Positions 26,483 to 35,319 of a DNA stretch of 53,080 nt are shown here, piece by piece. A program made the position numbers and the translations under genes. Every line of letters begins with the position of its first letter. Position 1 is the stretch's first letter. The notes under the pieces were generated by a model. That model was not told where the DNA came from. It worked only from the letters and a program-made list of their open reading frames with translations, and did no database searches. Where the stretch lies: positions 1-53,080 of the forward strand of contig CALXXU010000009.1 of assembly GCA_944392765.1 (NCBI GenBank). The letters are read 5' to 3'. Origin of the DNA: an uncultured Anaerobiospirillum sp. (GTDB lineage Bacteria > Pseudomonadota > Gammaproteobacteria > Enterobacterales > Succinivibrionaceae).

Positions 26483-26973
26483 CTCAATCTCCTAAAAGGC
26501 AATTAGTCTGGTGGACCCAACCAAGCTCAATCGCCGCGCAAGCCATGGCACCACCAATCCGTCCTTAGCTCCAGATCAGGGCTATACCTACACGCGACCC
26601 AGCTTGAAGTCCTAGGCTGCCACTTGCAGCCACAATTGACCATCATAGCAATATGGCCGCGCAAAATCGCACGACCATGCCCCCTAGTTCTGAGATTAAG
26701 TGAAAAGTGTGAGCTAACCCGCCCATTTTCCGCCTCAGCCCCGCCCGCAGTAGAGCCCCCAGCGCCCTTCCTGGAGCTGACCAATCAAGCCGCGCCCTCA
26801 CGGCGCCATAGCGACGCCGCCACAACCGGCCGACGGCACAGCCAACCAACGGCACAACGAGCCGTGTAAGCCGGAGCCTTACGACGCAACAAGCCGTGAG
26901 AGCAGGAACCGCAAGAGCCAGCAGGAACCGTCGAGCAAGCAGGAACCGCACGAGCAGCAGACTAGCGGCGGGA
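26483..26973. other. gene-free interval upstream of lacZ
   Basis: About 490 G+C-rich bases between the DUF3298 gene and lacZ, presumably holding the lacZ promoter. Several long frames are open on both strands but lack ribosome-binding sites and resemble nothing. Three copies of AGCAGGAACCG lie at 26901-26911, 26920-26930 and 26938-26948, followed by a doubled ACTAGCGGCG. Confidence 0.45.
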
Positions 26974-27954
26974 CTAGCGGCGCGGCGGCTGAGCGGCTAC
27001 GGCTTCACCAGGATGAGGAGCTGCTACCGCGTCGGTCACAGACTTGCCTTCAATCGCAGCAGCCGATTGCTCGGCGGCCTCTTTAGCTTCCTGAGCATTG
27101 CGTTGACTTTGGGCCAAGCGCTGTGCCTCCTGCACCTGCGAGGCACCCGGCATATCCTCTTCGAGCTTAATCACACCACTTAAGCTCGATTGAGCTAAGG
27201 CCTGGCGCTGCTCATCGGTGATTTCATCGACCTTGCCCGACCACCACTTGCTCAGCGGCTTAGCGCTTTGCAGTGCCTCGAGACGAATGAGCATACTCTC
27301 AGCGGTAGTGGAATTAGGCTTCACTAAACCAGGGGCAAAGAAGAAGCGCAGGCCTCGTGGCGTGATGATGAAATTGCTCGGGCTCAGTTCAGTGGCGCTA
27401 ATCACCACCGGTAACAGCGGCGAGCGCAAAGACTGATACTTAGCCTCAATGGCGCGGGCGCAGAGCATTGCCGCCAGCTCGGGGTTTTCAAAGAGCTGAT
27501 TGAAGCGAATCGATTTGCCGCTCTTCACATCGAAGTTGATGGTCTCGACCAAAAGATTCTCCGCCTCTTGCCCCACAATCTTTTGCTTGAAAATCGAGAA
27601 CAAAGTTAAAACCGGCTCATCAGGACGCGAGTAAGCACTCATGGTGACGTTTTGCACCGACTTCTCGCGTTTAAGGCCCATATGAGCGTGCGCGGCGAAA
27701 GGATCGTCGGCGTTAAAGTTGAGGTTGATGTGGCTCACCATCTCGCGCTCAAAGCGGCGCACGTAGTAGTTAACCAGGCGGGTACAAGTGGTCTTAAACT
27801 GGTCAAGTTCGCAAATCGGCGGCACCTGAACATGGCTGATACTAAAGGAGCGCTCCACGGTGAAGGTCTTAGGTTGAGCCGCCTGAGCACTGGCTCCAGT
27901 CAGCAAGGCCAAGCTCAGCACCAATGCCATTGCGCCTACTCTCATCTGTGCCAT
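26974..27954 (-). CDS. secreted DUF3298/RsiV-like protein
   Basis: A 326-residue exported protein. A signal peptide (MRVGAMALVLSLALLTGASA) is followed by AQAAQ, where cleavage is likely. Residues about 30-240 match the DUF4163/DUF3298 type of fold seen in RsiV-like proteins (PVLTLFSIFKQKIVG, then ETINFDVKSGKSIRFNQLF and GLRFFFAPG). The C-terminal 90 residues are Ala/Glu/Gln-rich and probably unstructured or coiled. In Bacillus RsiV, this fold is the lysozyme-binding part of an anti-sigma factor, but here there is no membrane helix, anti-sigma domain or sigma-factor gene nearby, so the role is open. The start has GGAGGTGGTG upstream. Confidence 0.7.
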   Translation of the reverse strand: MAQMRVGAMALVLSLALLTGASAQAAQPKTFTVERSFSISHVQVPPICELDQFKTTCTRLVNYYVRRFEREMVSHINLNFNADDPFAAHAHMGLKREKSVQNVTMSAYSRPDEPVLTLFSIFKQKIVGQEAENLLVETINFDVKSGKSIRFNQLFENPELAAMLCARAIEAKYQSLRSPLLPVVISATELSPSNFIITPRGLRFFFAPGLVKPNSTTAESMLIRLEALQSAKPLSKWWSGKVDEITDEQRQALAQSSLSGVIKLEEDMPGASQVQEAQRLAQSQRNAQEAKEAAEQSAAAIEGKSVTDAVAAPHPGEAVAAQPPRR

Positions 27955-28160
27955 AACACCACCTCCAGTGCTCCCAACCAGAACATCGTTAGCCCCTATC
28001 TTAAGCTATTTGACTTAGCCCGAAAACAGGTGACCACGCGCCAAGGCAAGCTATCCTCCCCGAGGCCCTAACCTCAAGCGAAGGCCCCCAGAGAGCTCAA
28101 ACACAGCACCCCAGCCCTCTACTAAAGACCGGATGAGACTTGAATCAGTGCGGATAGAGC

Positions 28161-28712
28161 CTAAACGGCTGATACAACCAAGGGTTCCAAGACCTGCTCA
28201 TATTGCGCCAAAATGGTGGCAAAGGGCACAGCGTGCGCCGGTGAGGTTGAAGGCAACGCGACAAAGTCAAAGTTGAGCTCAGCTTGATGGGGCTTGAGGG
28301 TCGACTTGGTAAAGTGGGTCTTAGCAAAACCGCCGTTGGTGATCACGGTCTTAATGCTCGGGTGCTGCTGTAATAAGCCCCAAATATCAGCGTATTCGTA
28401 GTTTTTGATCTTGCTGTCTAAAGAGCCTTCACGCTCACATGAGGCCACCACATCATAAAGCGCAATACCCAGATCAGTCAGGGCTGCCTGGCGCGCAGCC
28501 ACGGTGTTCAGGACACTAGGTTCCACCTCGTGCCCCGCCTTGTGAGCGCGCCACTTGGTGTGCAGCACCGCAATGATCTTAAAGAAGCGGTTTTGCGGGT
28601 GCGCGTAGTAGAAACCCTGCGCTAAGGACTTGACCGAAGGCATCGAGCCTAAGATCAAGACCTGGGCCTGGGGCGGAATAAACGGCGCAAAGCAGTAGAT
28701 ACGCTCGGCCAT
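28161..28712 (-). CDS. hypoxanthine/deoxyinosine-DNA glycosylase, uracil-DNA glycosylase superfamily
   Basis: A 183-residue single-domain protein expected to cut deaminated bases out of DNA. It has the signature VLILGSMPSVKSLAQGFYYA, then HPQNRFFKI, DLGIALYDVVASCEREGSL, and the C-terminal LPSTSPAHA motif that matches the HDG branch of the superfamily. Its start codon overlaps the stop of the gene before it by one base (TAATG), so the two are translationally coupled in one operon. Confidence 0.85.
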   Translation of the reverse strand: MAERIYCFAPFIPPQAQVLILGSMPSVKSLAQGFYYAHPQNRFFKIIAVLHTKWRAHKAGHEVEPSVLNTVAARQAALTDLGIALYDVVASCEREGSLDSKIKNYEYADIWGLLQQHPSIKTVITNGGFAKTHFTKSTLKPHQAELNFDFVALPSTSPAHAVPFATILAQYEQVLEPLVVSAV

Positions 28713-29209
28713 TAGACTGGCACCTGCACTGCACCGGGCACCTTGGTGACGGTGTGCCCCGAGTTTTGTACCAACTGCTCAAGGTCGGTGCGCTTGATAT
28801 CGATCGAGAAGTGATTGTCGAGCGGATGGCAATTGACTAAGTCAAATTGGTCAAGCTCCACCGGTTGCACATAATGGAAGAGATGGCCTAAATCGTTGAG
28901 CAGGCACAATGGGCTGACGTGCCCTGGAGGGATGCCCATTAAGGCCAGATCTGATGGCTTAGCAAAGCTAAAACGTGGCACGCCCAGGATGTTGGAGAGC
29001 GCCTTTAAGTCAGCGCGGTAATCTAAGGGTAAGGTGAAAAGATAGAGATCGTGATGCTTATTGGTCAAGACCAAGTTCTTGAGCATCGTGCCCTGCATCG
29101 CCGGTAACTCGACCGTAATATCCCCGTGCGCAATCGCCTCGTGCGCATAGAGGTGATAAGGCACATGGTACTGCGTGAGCAGAGGCAAAATCGTTTCTTT
29201 GACGTACAT
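28712..29209 (-). CDS. YbaK/ProXp-ala-type aminoacyl-tRNA deacylase
   Basis: A 165-residue protein of the YbaK/prolyl-tRNA-synthetase-associated family. The best match by eye is the PrdX/ProXp-ala group, which removes Ala mischarged on tRNA-Pro. Visible motifs are TMLKNLVLTNK (the conserved Lys), LPLDYRADLKALSNILG, RFSFAKPSDLALMGIPPGHVSP and the C-terminal CHPLDNHFSIDIKRTDLEQL. The start ATG lies two bases after the stop of the upstream membrane-protein gene, and its own stop overlaps the glycosylase start. Confidence 0.85.
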   Translation of the reverse strand: MYVKETILPLLTQYHVPYHLYAHEAIAHGDITVELPAMQGTMLKNLVLTNKHHDLYLFTLPLDYRADLKALSNILGVPRFSFAKPSDLALMGIPPGHVSPLCLLNDLGHLFHYVQPVELDQFDLVNCHPLDNHFSIDIKRTDLEQLVQNSGHTVTKVPGAVQVPV

Positions 29210-29211
29210 GG

Positions 29212-30054
29212 CTAAAGAGCTCCATGCTTGGGTGGTTTAACGCTGTGATGGCTTTGGGCTAACAGGCCACAGCCCATAATCAGGACTAAGACTAGGCTGA
29301 GGAGGAAAGCATAGACCAAATAGCCGCGTAAGAGCAAAAACCAAATGCTCGGATCAAAGTAAGTGCGCCCTAAGATCATCGCCTCCACCGCAATCACACG
29401 ATAGTGGGCATAGTAGCGCTCAACCGTCATGAGCACGCCGTACATCAAGGCTAAGATCATGGCGATACCAGGCAGGTTTTTAAGAAGCAAGGTCGTGACC
29501 GCCGGCATAATGCGCTCCAGCTCCAAGACGCGCGCACCACTGGCATCAGGGGTGGACAACAGCGCAATAATGGTCGTAGCAAAGAGCACGACGATCGTCA
29601 GCACTAAAGCCAGCAAGTAGAGGGCGATATAGTGCATAACCGAGTTGGAGTACTGGATTTGCTCAGGCGTGGCGATTTGGAGCGTTTGATGGGCTTGGGC
29701 CTGAGCAATATAGAGCTCTAAGGCCGATTGCATCGCTGCGCCTAAGATATAGCTGCCACCTAGGGCAATGAGGTAGTAGCAGATCACTAAAACCATCAAT
29801 AAGCGGCGCTTATAACGCAAGATCTCCCCGAGGTTGATGCCAATAAAGCGCAATTGCACCGCATTTAAACTGGCGGCATCTAAGGGCAGCTGCGAGCTTT
29901 TACGCCAAGCGCGCTGCAAGAAGGCCAAGACGATCAAGACCATCACCGGTGGCGCAATTAAGGTCACGGGCACCGCCAGCAAGAACCACAAGGGGCACAG
30001 ACACCACCACGGCACCTTAGGATGGTAACCAGTAAAGCCACTTATCAGGCACAT
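29212..30054 (-). CDS. integral membrane protein of unknown function
   Basis: About 280 residues with roughly five membrane helices (for example WFLLAVPVTLIAPPVMVLIV, MVLVICYYLIALGGSYILG, YIALYLLALVLTIVVLFATT, LLLKNLPGIAMILALMYGVL, and LLLRGYLVYAFLLSLVLVLI). I do not recognise the family. I chose the ATG at 30054; the frame is open up to 30297, but that part runs through the terminator of the YidE-like gene. The ribosome-binding site is weak. It is the first gene of the unit with the deacylase and the glycosylase; the stop is two bases from the deacylase start. Confidence 0.65.
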   Translation of the reverse strand: MCLISGFTGYHPKVPWWCLCPLWFLLAVPVTLIAPPVMVLIVLAFLQRAWRKSSQLPLDAASLNAVQLRFIGINLGEILRYKRRLLMVLVICYYLIALGGSYILGAAMQSALELYIAQAQAHQTLQIATPEQIQYSNSVMHYIALYLLALVLTIVVLFATTIIALLSTPDASGARVLELERIMPAVTTLLLKNLPGIAMILALMYGVLMTVERYYAHYRVIAVEAMILGRTYFDPSIWFLLLRGYLVYAFLLSLVLVLIMGCGLLAQSHHSVKPPKHGAL

Positions 30055-30197
30055 CAGCGGTCCGCCAATGCCGGTTGAGCTCAAAGGCTCCCGCCCACTT
30101 GAGCTCAAAGGTTCACGATCTGCTGGCACGAATATTCCCCCACTCTCGGACTTTTGGCCTTGATAACTTTGGCCGCTATGATAGCACGCAAAAACAC

Positions 30198-30234
30198 ACA
30201 GGCCGCACCCCCTAAAAAAGGAGGTACGGCCTGT
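30198..30234 (-). terminator. terminator of the YidE-like gene
   Basis: A 15-bp stem (ACAGGCCG at one side, CGGCCTGT at the other, extended by a G+C-rich part with G-U pairs) with a T-rich loop, followed on the minus strand by GTGTTTTTG. It lies about 70 bp after the stop codon. Confidence 0.75.
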
Positions 30235-30303
30235 CAGCTCCGCCGTTAGAGGGCGGCGGATCAAGGGCGCGCGCCGACCACAGAGTCTAGCGCACACCCG
30301 CTG

Positions 30304-32043
30304 TTACATCGCGAGCACGGCGATGATGATCATAACTTGCGGCGACAGAATACGCAGGAACATAGTTACTGGGTAAACCGTAGCGTAACCTAAGGACGAA
30401 GCCTCTGGGTTAGAGTGCAAGCCGTTAGCAAAAGCTAAGGCTGGCGGGTCAGTCATCGAGCCTGCGATCATACCGCACAGTACCAGGTAGTTGATCTTGG
30501 AGATCTTATAGGCTAAGAAGCCAACTACGAACAGTGGGATAAAGGTGATTAAGACACCACCTAACATCCACTGGATGCCTGGGCCTTCCGTTAAGGTGTA
30601 CCAGAAGCCGTTAGCACCAGCGCAGATACCGACAATCGATAAGAACAGGGTGATACCGATTTCACGCAGAGCCGAGAGGCCTGCAGCTGGCATATACCAG
30701 CGAATGCGGTTGCCCGTCCAGGTGCTGCCAAAGCGGGCTAATAAAATGGCCATAACCAGAGGGCCACCGGCAATACCTAACTTCATAGGTGCTGGTACGC
30801 CCGAAACTGGGATCGGGATCGAGCCTAAGAGGATACCTAAGATTAAGCCAATGAAGATTGGCAACATAGCAACCTTGTGCAGCTCGGTGTCGGAGTTACC
30901 TAAGGTCTTAGCGGCAGCCTGAATGTTCTCTTCGGTACCTAAGACATTTAAGTAGTCACCAAATTGCAGGCGCATATCGTGGGTTGGCACGAATTGAACA
31001 CCAGCACGGATGAGACGCGAGGCCACGATGTCAAAGCGCTCTTCTAAGTGCAGATCGCCTAAGTGCTTACCAATAACGCCGTTGTTGGTAACCACAATGC
31101 GCTTGACCACCTTGTTGGTACCACGAGTGGTGGTGGTAAAGACGTTCTCAGCCTTAACACCCATACGCTCAACGGCACGCGCCAGCTGTGGCTCAGCACC
31201 GACTAAGTGCAGGACGTCGCCTTCAGCGATTACGGTCTCGTGATGAGGCACGATGAGATCGTTGCCGCGCTTGATACGGGAGATCACATAGCTCTCATCC
31301 TTGACACCCTGTAATTGGGCTAAGGTCTTGCCAAAGTACTCTGGGTGAGTAACGACTACGTTGACCGTCTTGATGGCTGGCTTACCACCGGACTTAGCCT
31401 CTTGGTACTCTTGACCTGCCTTGGCGATATCAACGCGGAAGATGATACGCAACAGAATCATGGTTAAGAGAATACCGCAGACGCCAAATGGGTAGGCCAT
31501 AGCGTAAGCCGATGGAACGACGAACTGGTCAAAGCCCTGGTTCTTAGCATCAATACCTTGCGCACTTAAGACCTGCTGCATATCCAGAATCATCTGGTTG
31601 GCGGCACCTAAGGCTGGGGTATTGGTAATAGCACCGGAGTACATACCGACCATGGCGTCGATATTGACATAGCCGACGAAGTGCAAAATCAGCGCAATCG
31701 AGCAGCCCATTAAGATAATAATGAGAACCCAGCCGACCAGCTTAGCGCCCATGGAACGCAGCGACGAGAAGAAGCTTGGACCAACCTGGACACCGATGGC
31801 GTAAACGAACAGGATTAAGCCAAACTCTTGGACGTAGCTTAAGATTTCGCCTGCGGCGGTAGCACCCTCAGGGGTACGAATGGTTAAGTCAAACCACTCA
31901 TGGGCAAAATGTCCGACGAAGATACCTGAGAATAGAACGCCACCGATACCAAGGCCGATACCGCGATAGCGCACTTCGCCGAGCAAAATTCCCAGGACCG
32001 CAGCAATCGAAATTGCTAAGGTTAAGAAAGGAATTGTAGCCAT
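30304..32043 (-). CDS. YidE/AspT-family transporter with two TrkA-C domains
   Basis: A 579-residue protein close to E. coli YidE (553). Membrane helices fill residues 1-200 and 385-579 (RYRGIGLGIGGVLFSGIFVG, EFGLILFVYAIGVQVGP, GAITNTPALGAANQM, CGMIAGSMTDPPALAFANGL). Two cytosolic TrkA-C/RCK-C domains lie between them (residues about 205-370). The AspT branch exchanges amino acids or dicarboxylates; related SucE proteins export succinate. A succinate-producing host would make that role attractive, but this is inference. It is transcribed alone with its own terminator, and codon use looks strongly biased, as in a well-expressed gene. Confidence 0.9.
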   Translation of the reverse strand: MATIPFLTLAISIAAVLGILLGEVRYRGIGLGIGGVLFSGIFVGHFAHEWFDLTIRTPEGATAAGEILSYVQEFGLILFVYAIGVQVGPSFFSSLRSMGAKLVGWVLIIILMGCSIALILHFVGYVNIDAMVGMYSGAITNTPALGAANQMILDMQQVLSAQGIDAKNQGFDQFVVPSAYAMAYPFGVCGILLTMILLRIIFRVDIAKAGQEYQEAKSGGKPAIKTVNVVVTHPEYFGKTLAQLQGVKDESYVISRIKRGNDLIVPHHETVIAEGDVLHLVGAEPQLARAVERMGVKAENVFTTTTRGTNKVVKRIVVTNNGVIGKHLGDLHLEERFDIVASRLIRAGVQFVPTHDMRLQFGDYLNVLGTEENIQAAAKTLGNSDTELHKVAMLPIFIGLILGILLGSIPIPVSGVPAPMKLGIAGGPLVMAILLARFGSTWTGNRIRWYMPAAGLSALREIGITLFLSIVGICAGANGFWYTLTEGPGIQWMLGGVLITFIPLFVVGFLAYKISKINYLVLCGMIAGSMTDPPALAFANGLHSNPEASSLGYATVYPVTMFLRILSPQVMIIIAVLAM

Positions 32044-32866
32044 AATTATCTACCAATTACGGAAGCCCACCACCTGAGCCCAGGCCCGGCTAGGCAGCAC
32101 CTGCACGCAACTGCTGCCTAGTCGCGCCCAAGAGCGCAACCACTAATGGAGAGCATCCAACATCACCACGATCACCTAAGAGCCAAGGAGCCACATCAAC
32201 ACGATGTTACTAACCAAGGTTCAGCCTAAGTCCATCACCGTAGAGGGTGAGCCTCTAACCACTCTAAAGCTTCTAGCCTTGCCTTAGCTGGTAATCTTCT
32301 GAGTACGGAGCACAGGCCCCAGCACTGCCAACCGCTCAAGAGCAAAATCTAGCCCACAAACGACCACAAAAAAGCCCAAGGCGCTGCCTTTTAGGGCAGC
32401 ACTAAGTTTGCTCACTTGCGGCCACCTGCGCCAAGATGATGCAACGCAGTTGCAAAAAATTTGCGTTATTTTCGGCAAAAGCCCTGACAAATGCAAGGCA
32501 AATGGATGGAAAAAATCGATTTTTGTCAGCGAAATGACAGCCCGAGGCACCAGCCCACACTAGGCGCGTGCCCTATGATCCGTGCACTAGCATAAAGCAC
32601 AAACAAAAGCACGCGTCAGCTCAGCATATCCCGCTTGCACTTGCGTTTTGTTGCCGAATTTGACGAAACGTGCCCTGGGTCGCAAAGCCACAAAAGTATT
32701 GCGATTTCTTGCCCCGCGCGCGCTCAAGCATTGAGCTAGAAGCGATCCTGTCCCACGACCTCATGCCCCAAAAGAAAGCCTGAGCTCACCACGTCAGCTC
32801 AGGCCTTCCCTTCGTAGCAATTAAAATCTCAGCTCAATCAAGCCAGCACAACCAAGCCGCGCTCAA
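32044..32866. other. gene-free interval with hairpins
   Basis: More than 800 bases without a credible gene, between the YidE-like gene and DUF1349. It should hold the YidE-gene promoter. A minus-strand intrinsic-terminator-like hairpin lies at 32371-32398 (AAGGC-AGC-GCCTT inside GCCC/GGGC, then TTTTTT). The terminator for DUF1349 lies at 32774-32812. The open frame at 32284-32550 spans the first hairpin and has no ribosome-binding site. Confidence 0.45.
32774..32812 (-). terminator. terminator of the GH5-GH43-DUF1349 operon
   Basis: GCCTGAGCT and AGCTCAGGC pair around a 9-nt loop. On the minus strand the stem is followed by TTTCTTTT, about 55 bp after the DUF1349 stop. Confidence 0.8.
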
Positions 32867-33478
32867 TCAAACCTCGTCCGGCTGTTGGCCATCATGGGCC
32901 TGCCAAGCGCAAGGCAACAAAGCCATGTTGGTGAAGACCGCCGTAAACGAGGAATCTTCCGGGCTGCAGGCATAGACGCCAAATGACACTGGGCCTTGCG
33001 CTGCATGCAGGTGGCACACGCGCATTTGCTTGAAGGTTACGCCGTCCTCCGAGCACTCGATGCGAAAATCGTCGGCGCGGCGGCTTAGGCGATACCACAT
33101 CGATTTGATGGTGGCCGGAATTTCGGTGGTGGCCCAGTCCGAATAGCCTTGATTGGTCACCACGCTACCCAAGTGAGCAAAGCGCTCGTTCTCGTACTCA
33201 ATCGACCCTTTAAGCCAATTCTCGCTGTCCAAGTAAAGTACGATGCCGCACTGGTCAAAGCGATGATGGCTCGCGGCAAAGTCCGTCTTAACCACAAAGG
33301 AGAAATACTGCGAATCCGTGGTCATCTGGAGCACCGGCGCATTGTCGTTGCGAAAATGGTAATAAGTGCGCTGCCACAAATCGGTGTGCGGCACGGTCTC
33401 AATCTCAATGCGCTCAGGCGAAAGCACAAAGTGCTGCGGAGCACGGGTCCACACCAGCTTACTGACGTCAAAATCCAT
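32867..33478 (-). CDS. DUF1349 concanavalin-like protein
   Basis: A 203-residue cytosolic protein with the DUF1349 beta-sandwich pattern (FRNDNAPVLQMTTDSQYFSF, DQCGIVLYLDSENWLKGSIE, YRLSRRADDFRIECSEDG, GPVSFGVYACSPEDSSF). Members of this fold often sit beside glycoside hydrolases and may bind or debranch small sugars; no catalytic activity is established for this type. The ribosome-binding site is a perfect AGGAGG. It is the third gene of the operon, 160 bp after GH43, and is followed by a terminator. Confidence 0.85.
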   Translation of the reverse strand: MDFDVSKLVWTRAPQHFVLSPERIEIETVPHTDLWQRTYYHFRNDNAPVLQMTTDSQYFSFVVKTDFAASHHRFDQCGIVLYLDSENWLKGSIEYENERFAHLGSVVTNQGYSDWATTEIPATIKSMWYRLSRRADDFRIECSEDGVTFKQMRVCHLHAAQGPVSFGVYACSPEDSSFTAVFTNMALLPCAWQAHDGQQPDEV

Positions 33479-33638
33479 AGAAGCCTCCTAATAAAAGCCA
33501 GCCCATGATAACAGCTGCCCCAGCACAGTAACTGCACTGAGGCTACTTAGTTATGACCAATTTTGACCCAGGAACCAGTTTGTCCCTACTTGGCCGAGGC
33601 TACCTACAGACCAAGGCTATCGCCCTAGCCCCATCGGC

Positions 33639-35309
33639 CTAAGCTACTGGCTTGGTCTCATCGGCGTCGTAGTCGAAGAAGTCAAAGTCAGCGCAGTGGC
33701 GATGCAGGACGCGGTCAGCACAGGTCAGGCCAACAAAGGTACCAGTGAACTCACCGTACTTGCAGTACTCATCCGAGAACTTAGTAGTATCGAAGTCAGG
33801 GCCGATGCGCTGCAGCGAGGCCTCATCAACCTTGCCCTTACCTACGCCGTCCTTTGCGTAACCCCACTCAAAGTGGAAGGTCCTGCCGGTGATCACCAGG
33901 CGGAAGATCAACTCGCGGCTGTCGTCCACAGCGGTGCGGGTATCGAGCATCTCGTTCTTGGTGCCATTTTCCAAATGGGTGATGCCAATGGCGCTGCCGC
34001 CTAAGGTCTGCGAGTAGTACTTGCGCAGGTTGACGTAGTTCATATTATCGTAATAGATAATGAGACCGGCGCTGTGCTGATAAACCTCAGGATGGTAGTC
34101 CATGCAGGTGGTGATGGTGGCGTAAACCGAGGTGAGCTTGCGCGCTAAGATCGAGACCTTATTGAGCGAAGTGCGCGACTCTTGACCACGTAAGGTGACA
34201 TAGCCAGGGCGGGCGCCGGTGGTAGCAAAGCTCTGTGGCAGAATGCGTGGGGCGTAGTACCAATTGCCCAGCTTGCCATCAAAGTCATCAAAGCTTGGGA
34301 TCTCAGGCATTGGAACGGCCGGTAAATTAGGCTCTGGGACTTCAACCTTAGCTAAGCTTGAGCCATCGGCCATGCGCAGCCAACCATCCTCGGACCACTT
34401 CATCTTTTGAATCGCAGTCTCACGGCCTAAGGTGCAGCGCAGCTCTGGGACAAATGGGCGCGCGGTTAAGTGCACTAAGTAGGTCTCACCGTTAGGCAGA
34501 TCGACGTAGGAGCCGTGACCGGACTTTTGCAGCACCGAATCAGGATTGAAGTAGCGTGGCTTTAAATGATCGTCATCGGCACGCTCATTGGAGTCATTGA
34601 TGACCGAGGTAACAATAGCACCGGCAGGATCAGGCTCATATGGGCCCCAAACATTGGTGCTGCGGCCGACAGCGACGCAGTGGTTATAGCCAGTGCCGCC
34701 TTCAGCGCACATCAGGTAGTAGTAGCCATTACGCTTGGTTAAGTGCGGGGCCTCGATGCAGCCACGGTTGGTGGCACCGCGCCAAACGCGCTTTGGATAG
34801 CCCACAATAGCCTTAGCCAGAGGGTCGTACTCGCACAGGCAGATCACACCAGGCTTCTCGTAACCGGCTCTCGTTTCCCACTCAAGCGATACCACGTATT
34901 TACGGCCATCGTCGTCGTGGAGCATCGAGGCATCAAAGCCCGCCGAGTGCAGGTAAACCGGCTCAGACCATGGGCCGCAGATATCCGAGGCCGAGATAAC
35001 GTAATTGTCGACATCGAAGTAACGAGCGTTCATCGAGTTCATCACGCCATAGACGACGTAGAACTTGTCCTCAGGCTCGCAATAGGTCAAGCAAGGAGCC
35101 CAAATGCCCTTGGCGCTGGGCAGACGTTGCAAATTAACTTGGTCGGTTAAGACGTGGGTCAAGAGCTCCCAGTGAACCAAGTCCTTAGAGTGATAGACCG
35201 GAATACCTGGCATCCACTCAAAGCTCGACACTGCGCAGTAGTAGTCATCGCCCTTGCGGCAGATGCATGGATCAGGATTGAAACCCTTAAAGATAGGATT
35301 GATAATCAC
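33639..35309 (-). CDS. glycoside hydrolase family 43 (beta-xylosidase/alpha-arabinofuranosidase type)
   Basis: A 556-residue enzyme if translation starts at the GTG at 35309, which I prefer: AAGGAG lies 7 bases before it and overlaps the TAA stop of the GH5 gene. The open frame runs 21 codons further into the GH5 gene, where no ribosome-binding site supports a start. A five-blade propeller (residues about 3-310) carries the Asp base in FNPDPCICR, the second Asp in FDASMLHDDDG, and the acid Glu in GCIEAPHL. The C-terminal half is a beta-sandwich of the XynB-type (DGKLGNWYYAPRILPQSFA, then MDYHPEVYQHSAGLIIYYDN). No signal peptide, so it acts on imported oligosaccharides. Xylose or arabinose is the usual target; the true substrate here is unknown. 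Confidence 0.92.
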   Translation of the reverse strand: MIINPIFKGFNPDPCICRKGDDYYCAVSSFEWMPGIPVYHSKDLVHWELLTHVLTDQVNLQRLPSAKGIWAPCLTYCEPEDKFYVVYGVMNSMNARYFDVDNYVISASDICGPWSEPVYLHSAGFDASMLHDDDGRKYVVSLEWETRAGYEKPGVICLCEYDPLAKAIVGYPKRVWRGATNRGCIEAPHLTKRNGYYYLMCAEGGTGYNHCVAVGRSTNVWGPYEPDPAGAIVTSVINDSNERADDDHLKPRYFNPDSVLQKSGHGSYVDLPNGETYLVHLTARPFVPELRCTLGRETAIQKMKWSEDGWLRMADGSSLAKVEVPEPNLPAVPMPEIPSFDDFDGKLGNWYYAPRILPQSFATTGARPGYVTLRGQESRTSLNKVSILARKLTSVYATITTCMDYHPEVYQHSAGLIIYYDNMNYVNLRKYYSQTLGGSAIGITHLENGTKNEMLDTRTAVDDSRELIFRLVITGRTFHFEWGYAKDGVGKGKVDEASLQRIGPDFDTTKFSDEYCKYGEFTGTFVGLTCADRVLHRHCADFDFFDYDADETKPVA

Positions 35310-35319
35310 AAAACTCTCC

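Noticed and set aside
26643-26951. Small proteins on both strands upstream of lacZ
   Set aside because: Arg/Ala-rich low complexity in several overlapping frames, without ribosome-binding sites or recognisable motifs.
26974-27954. RsiV anti-sigma factor
   Set aside because: The DUF3298-type fold is present, but there is no anti-sigma domain, no membrane helix apart from the signal peptide, and no sigma-factor gene beside it.
32284-32550. 88-codon minus-strand frame
   Set aside because: It runs through a terminator-like hairpin with a T-run and has no ribosome-binding site.
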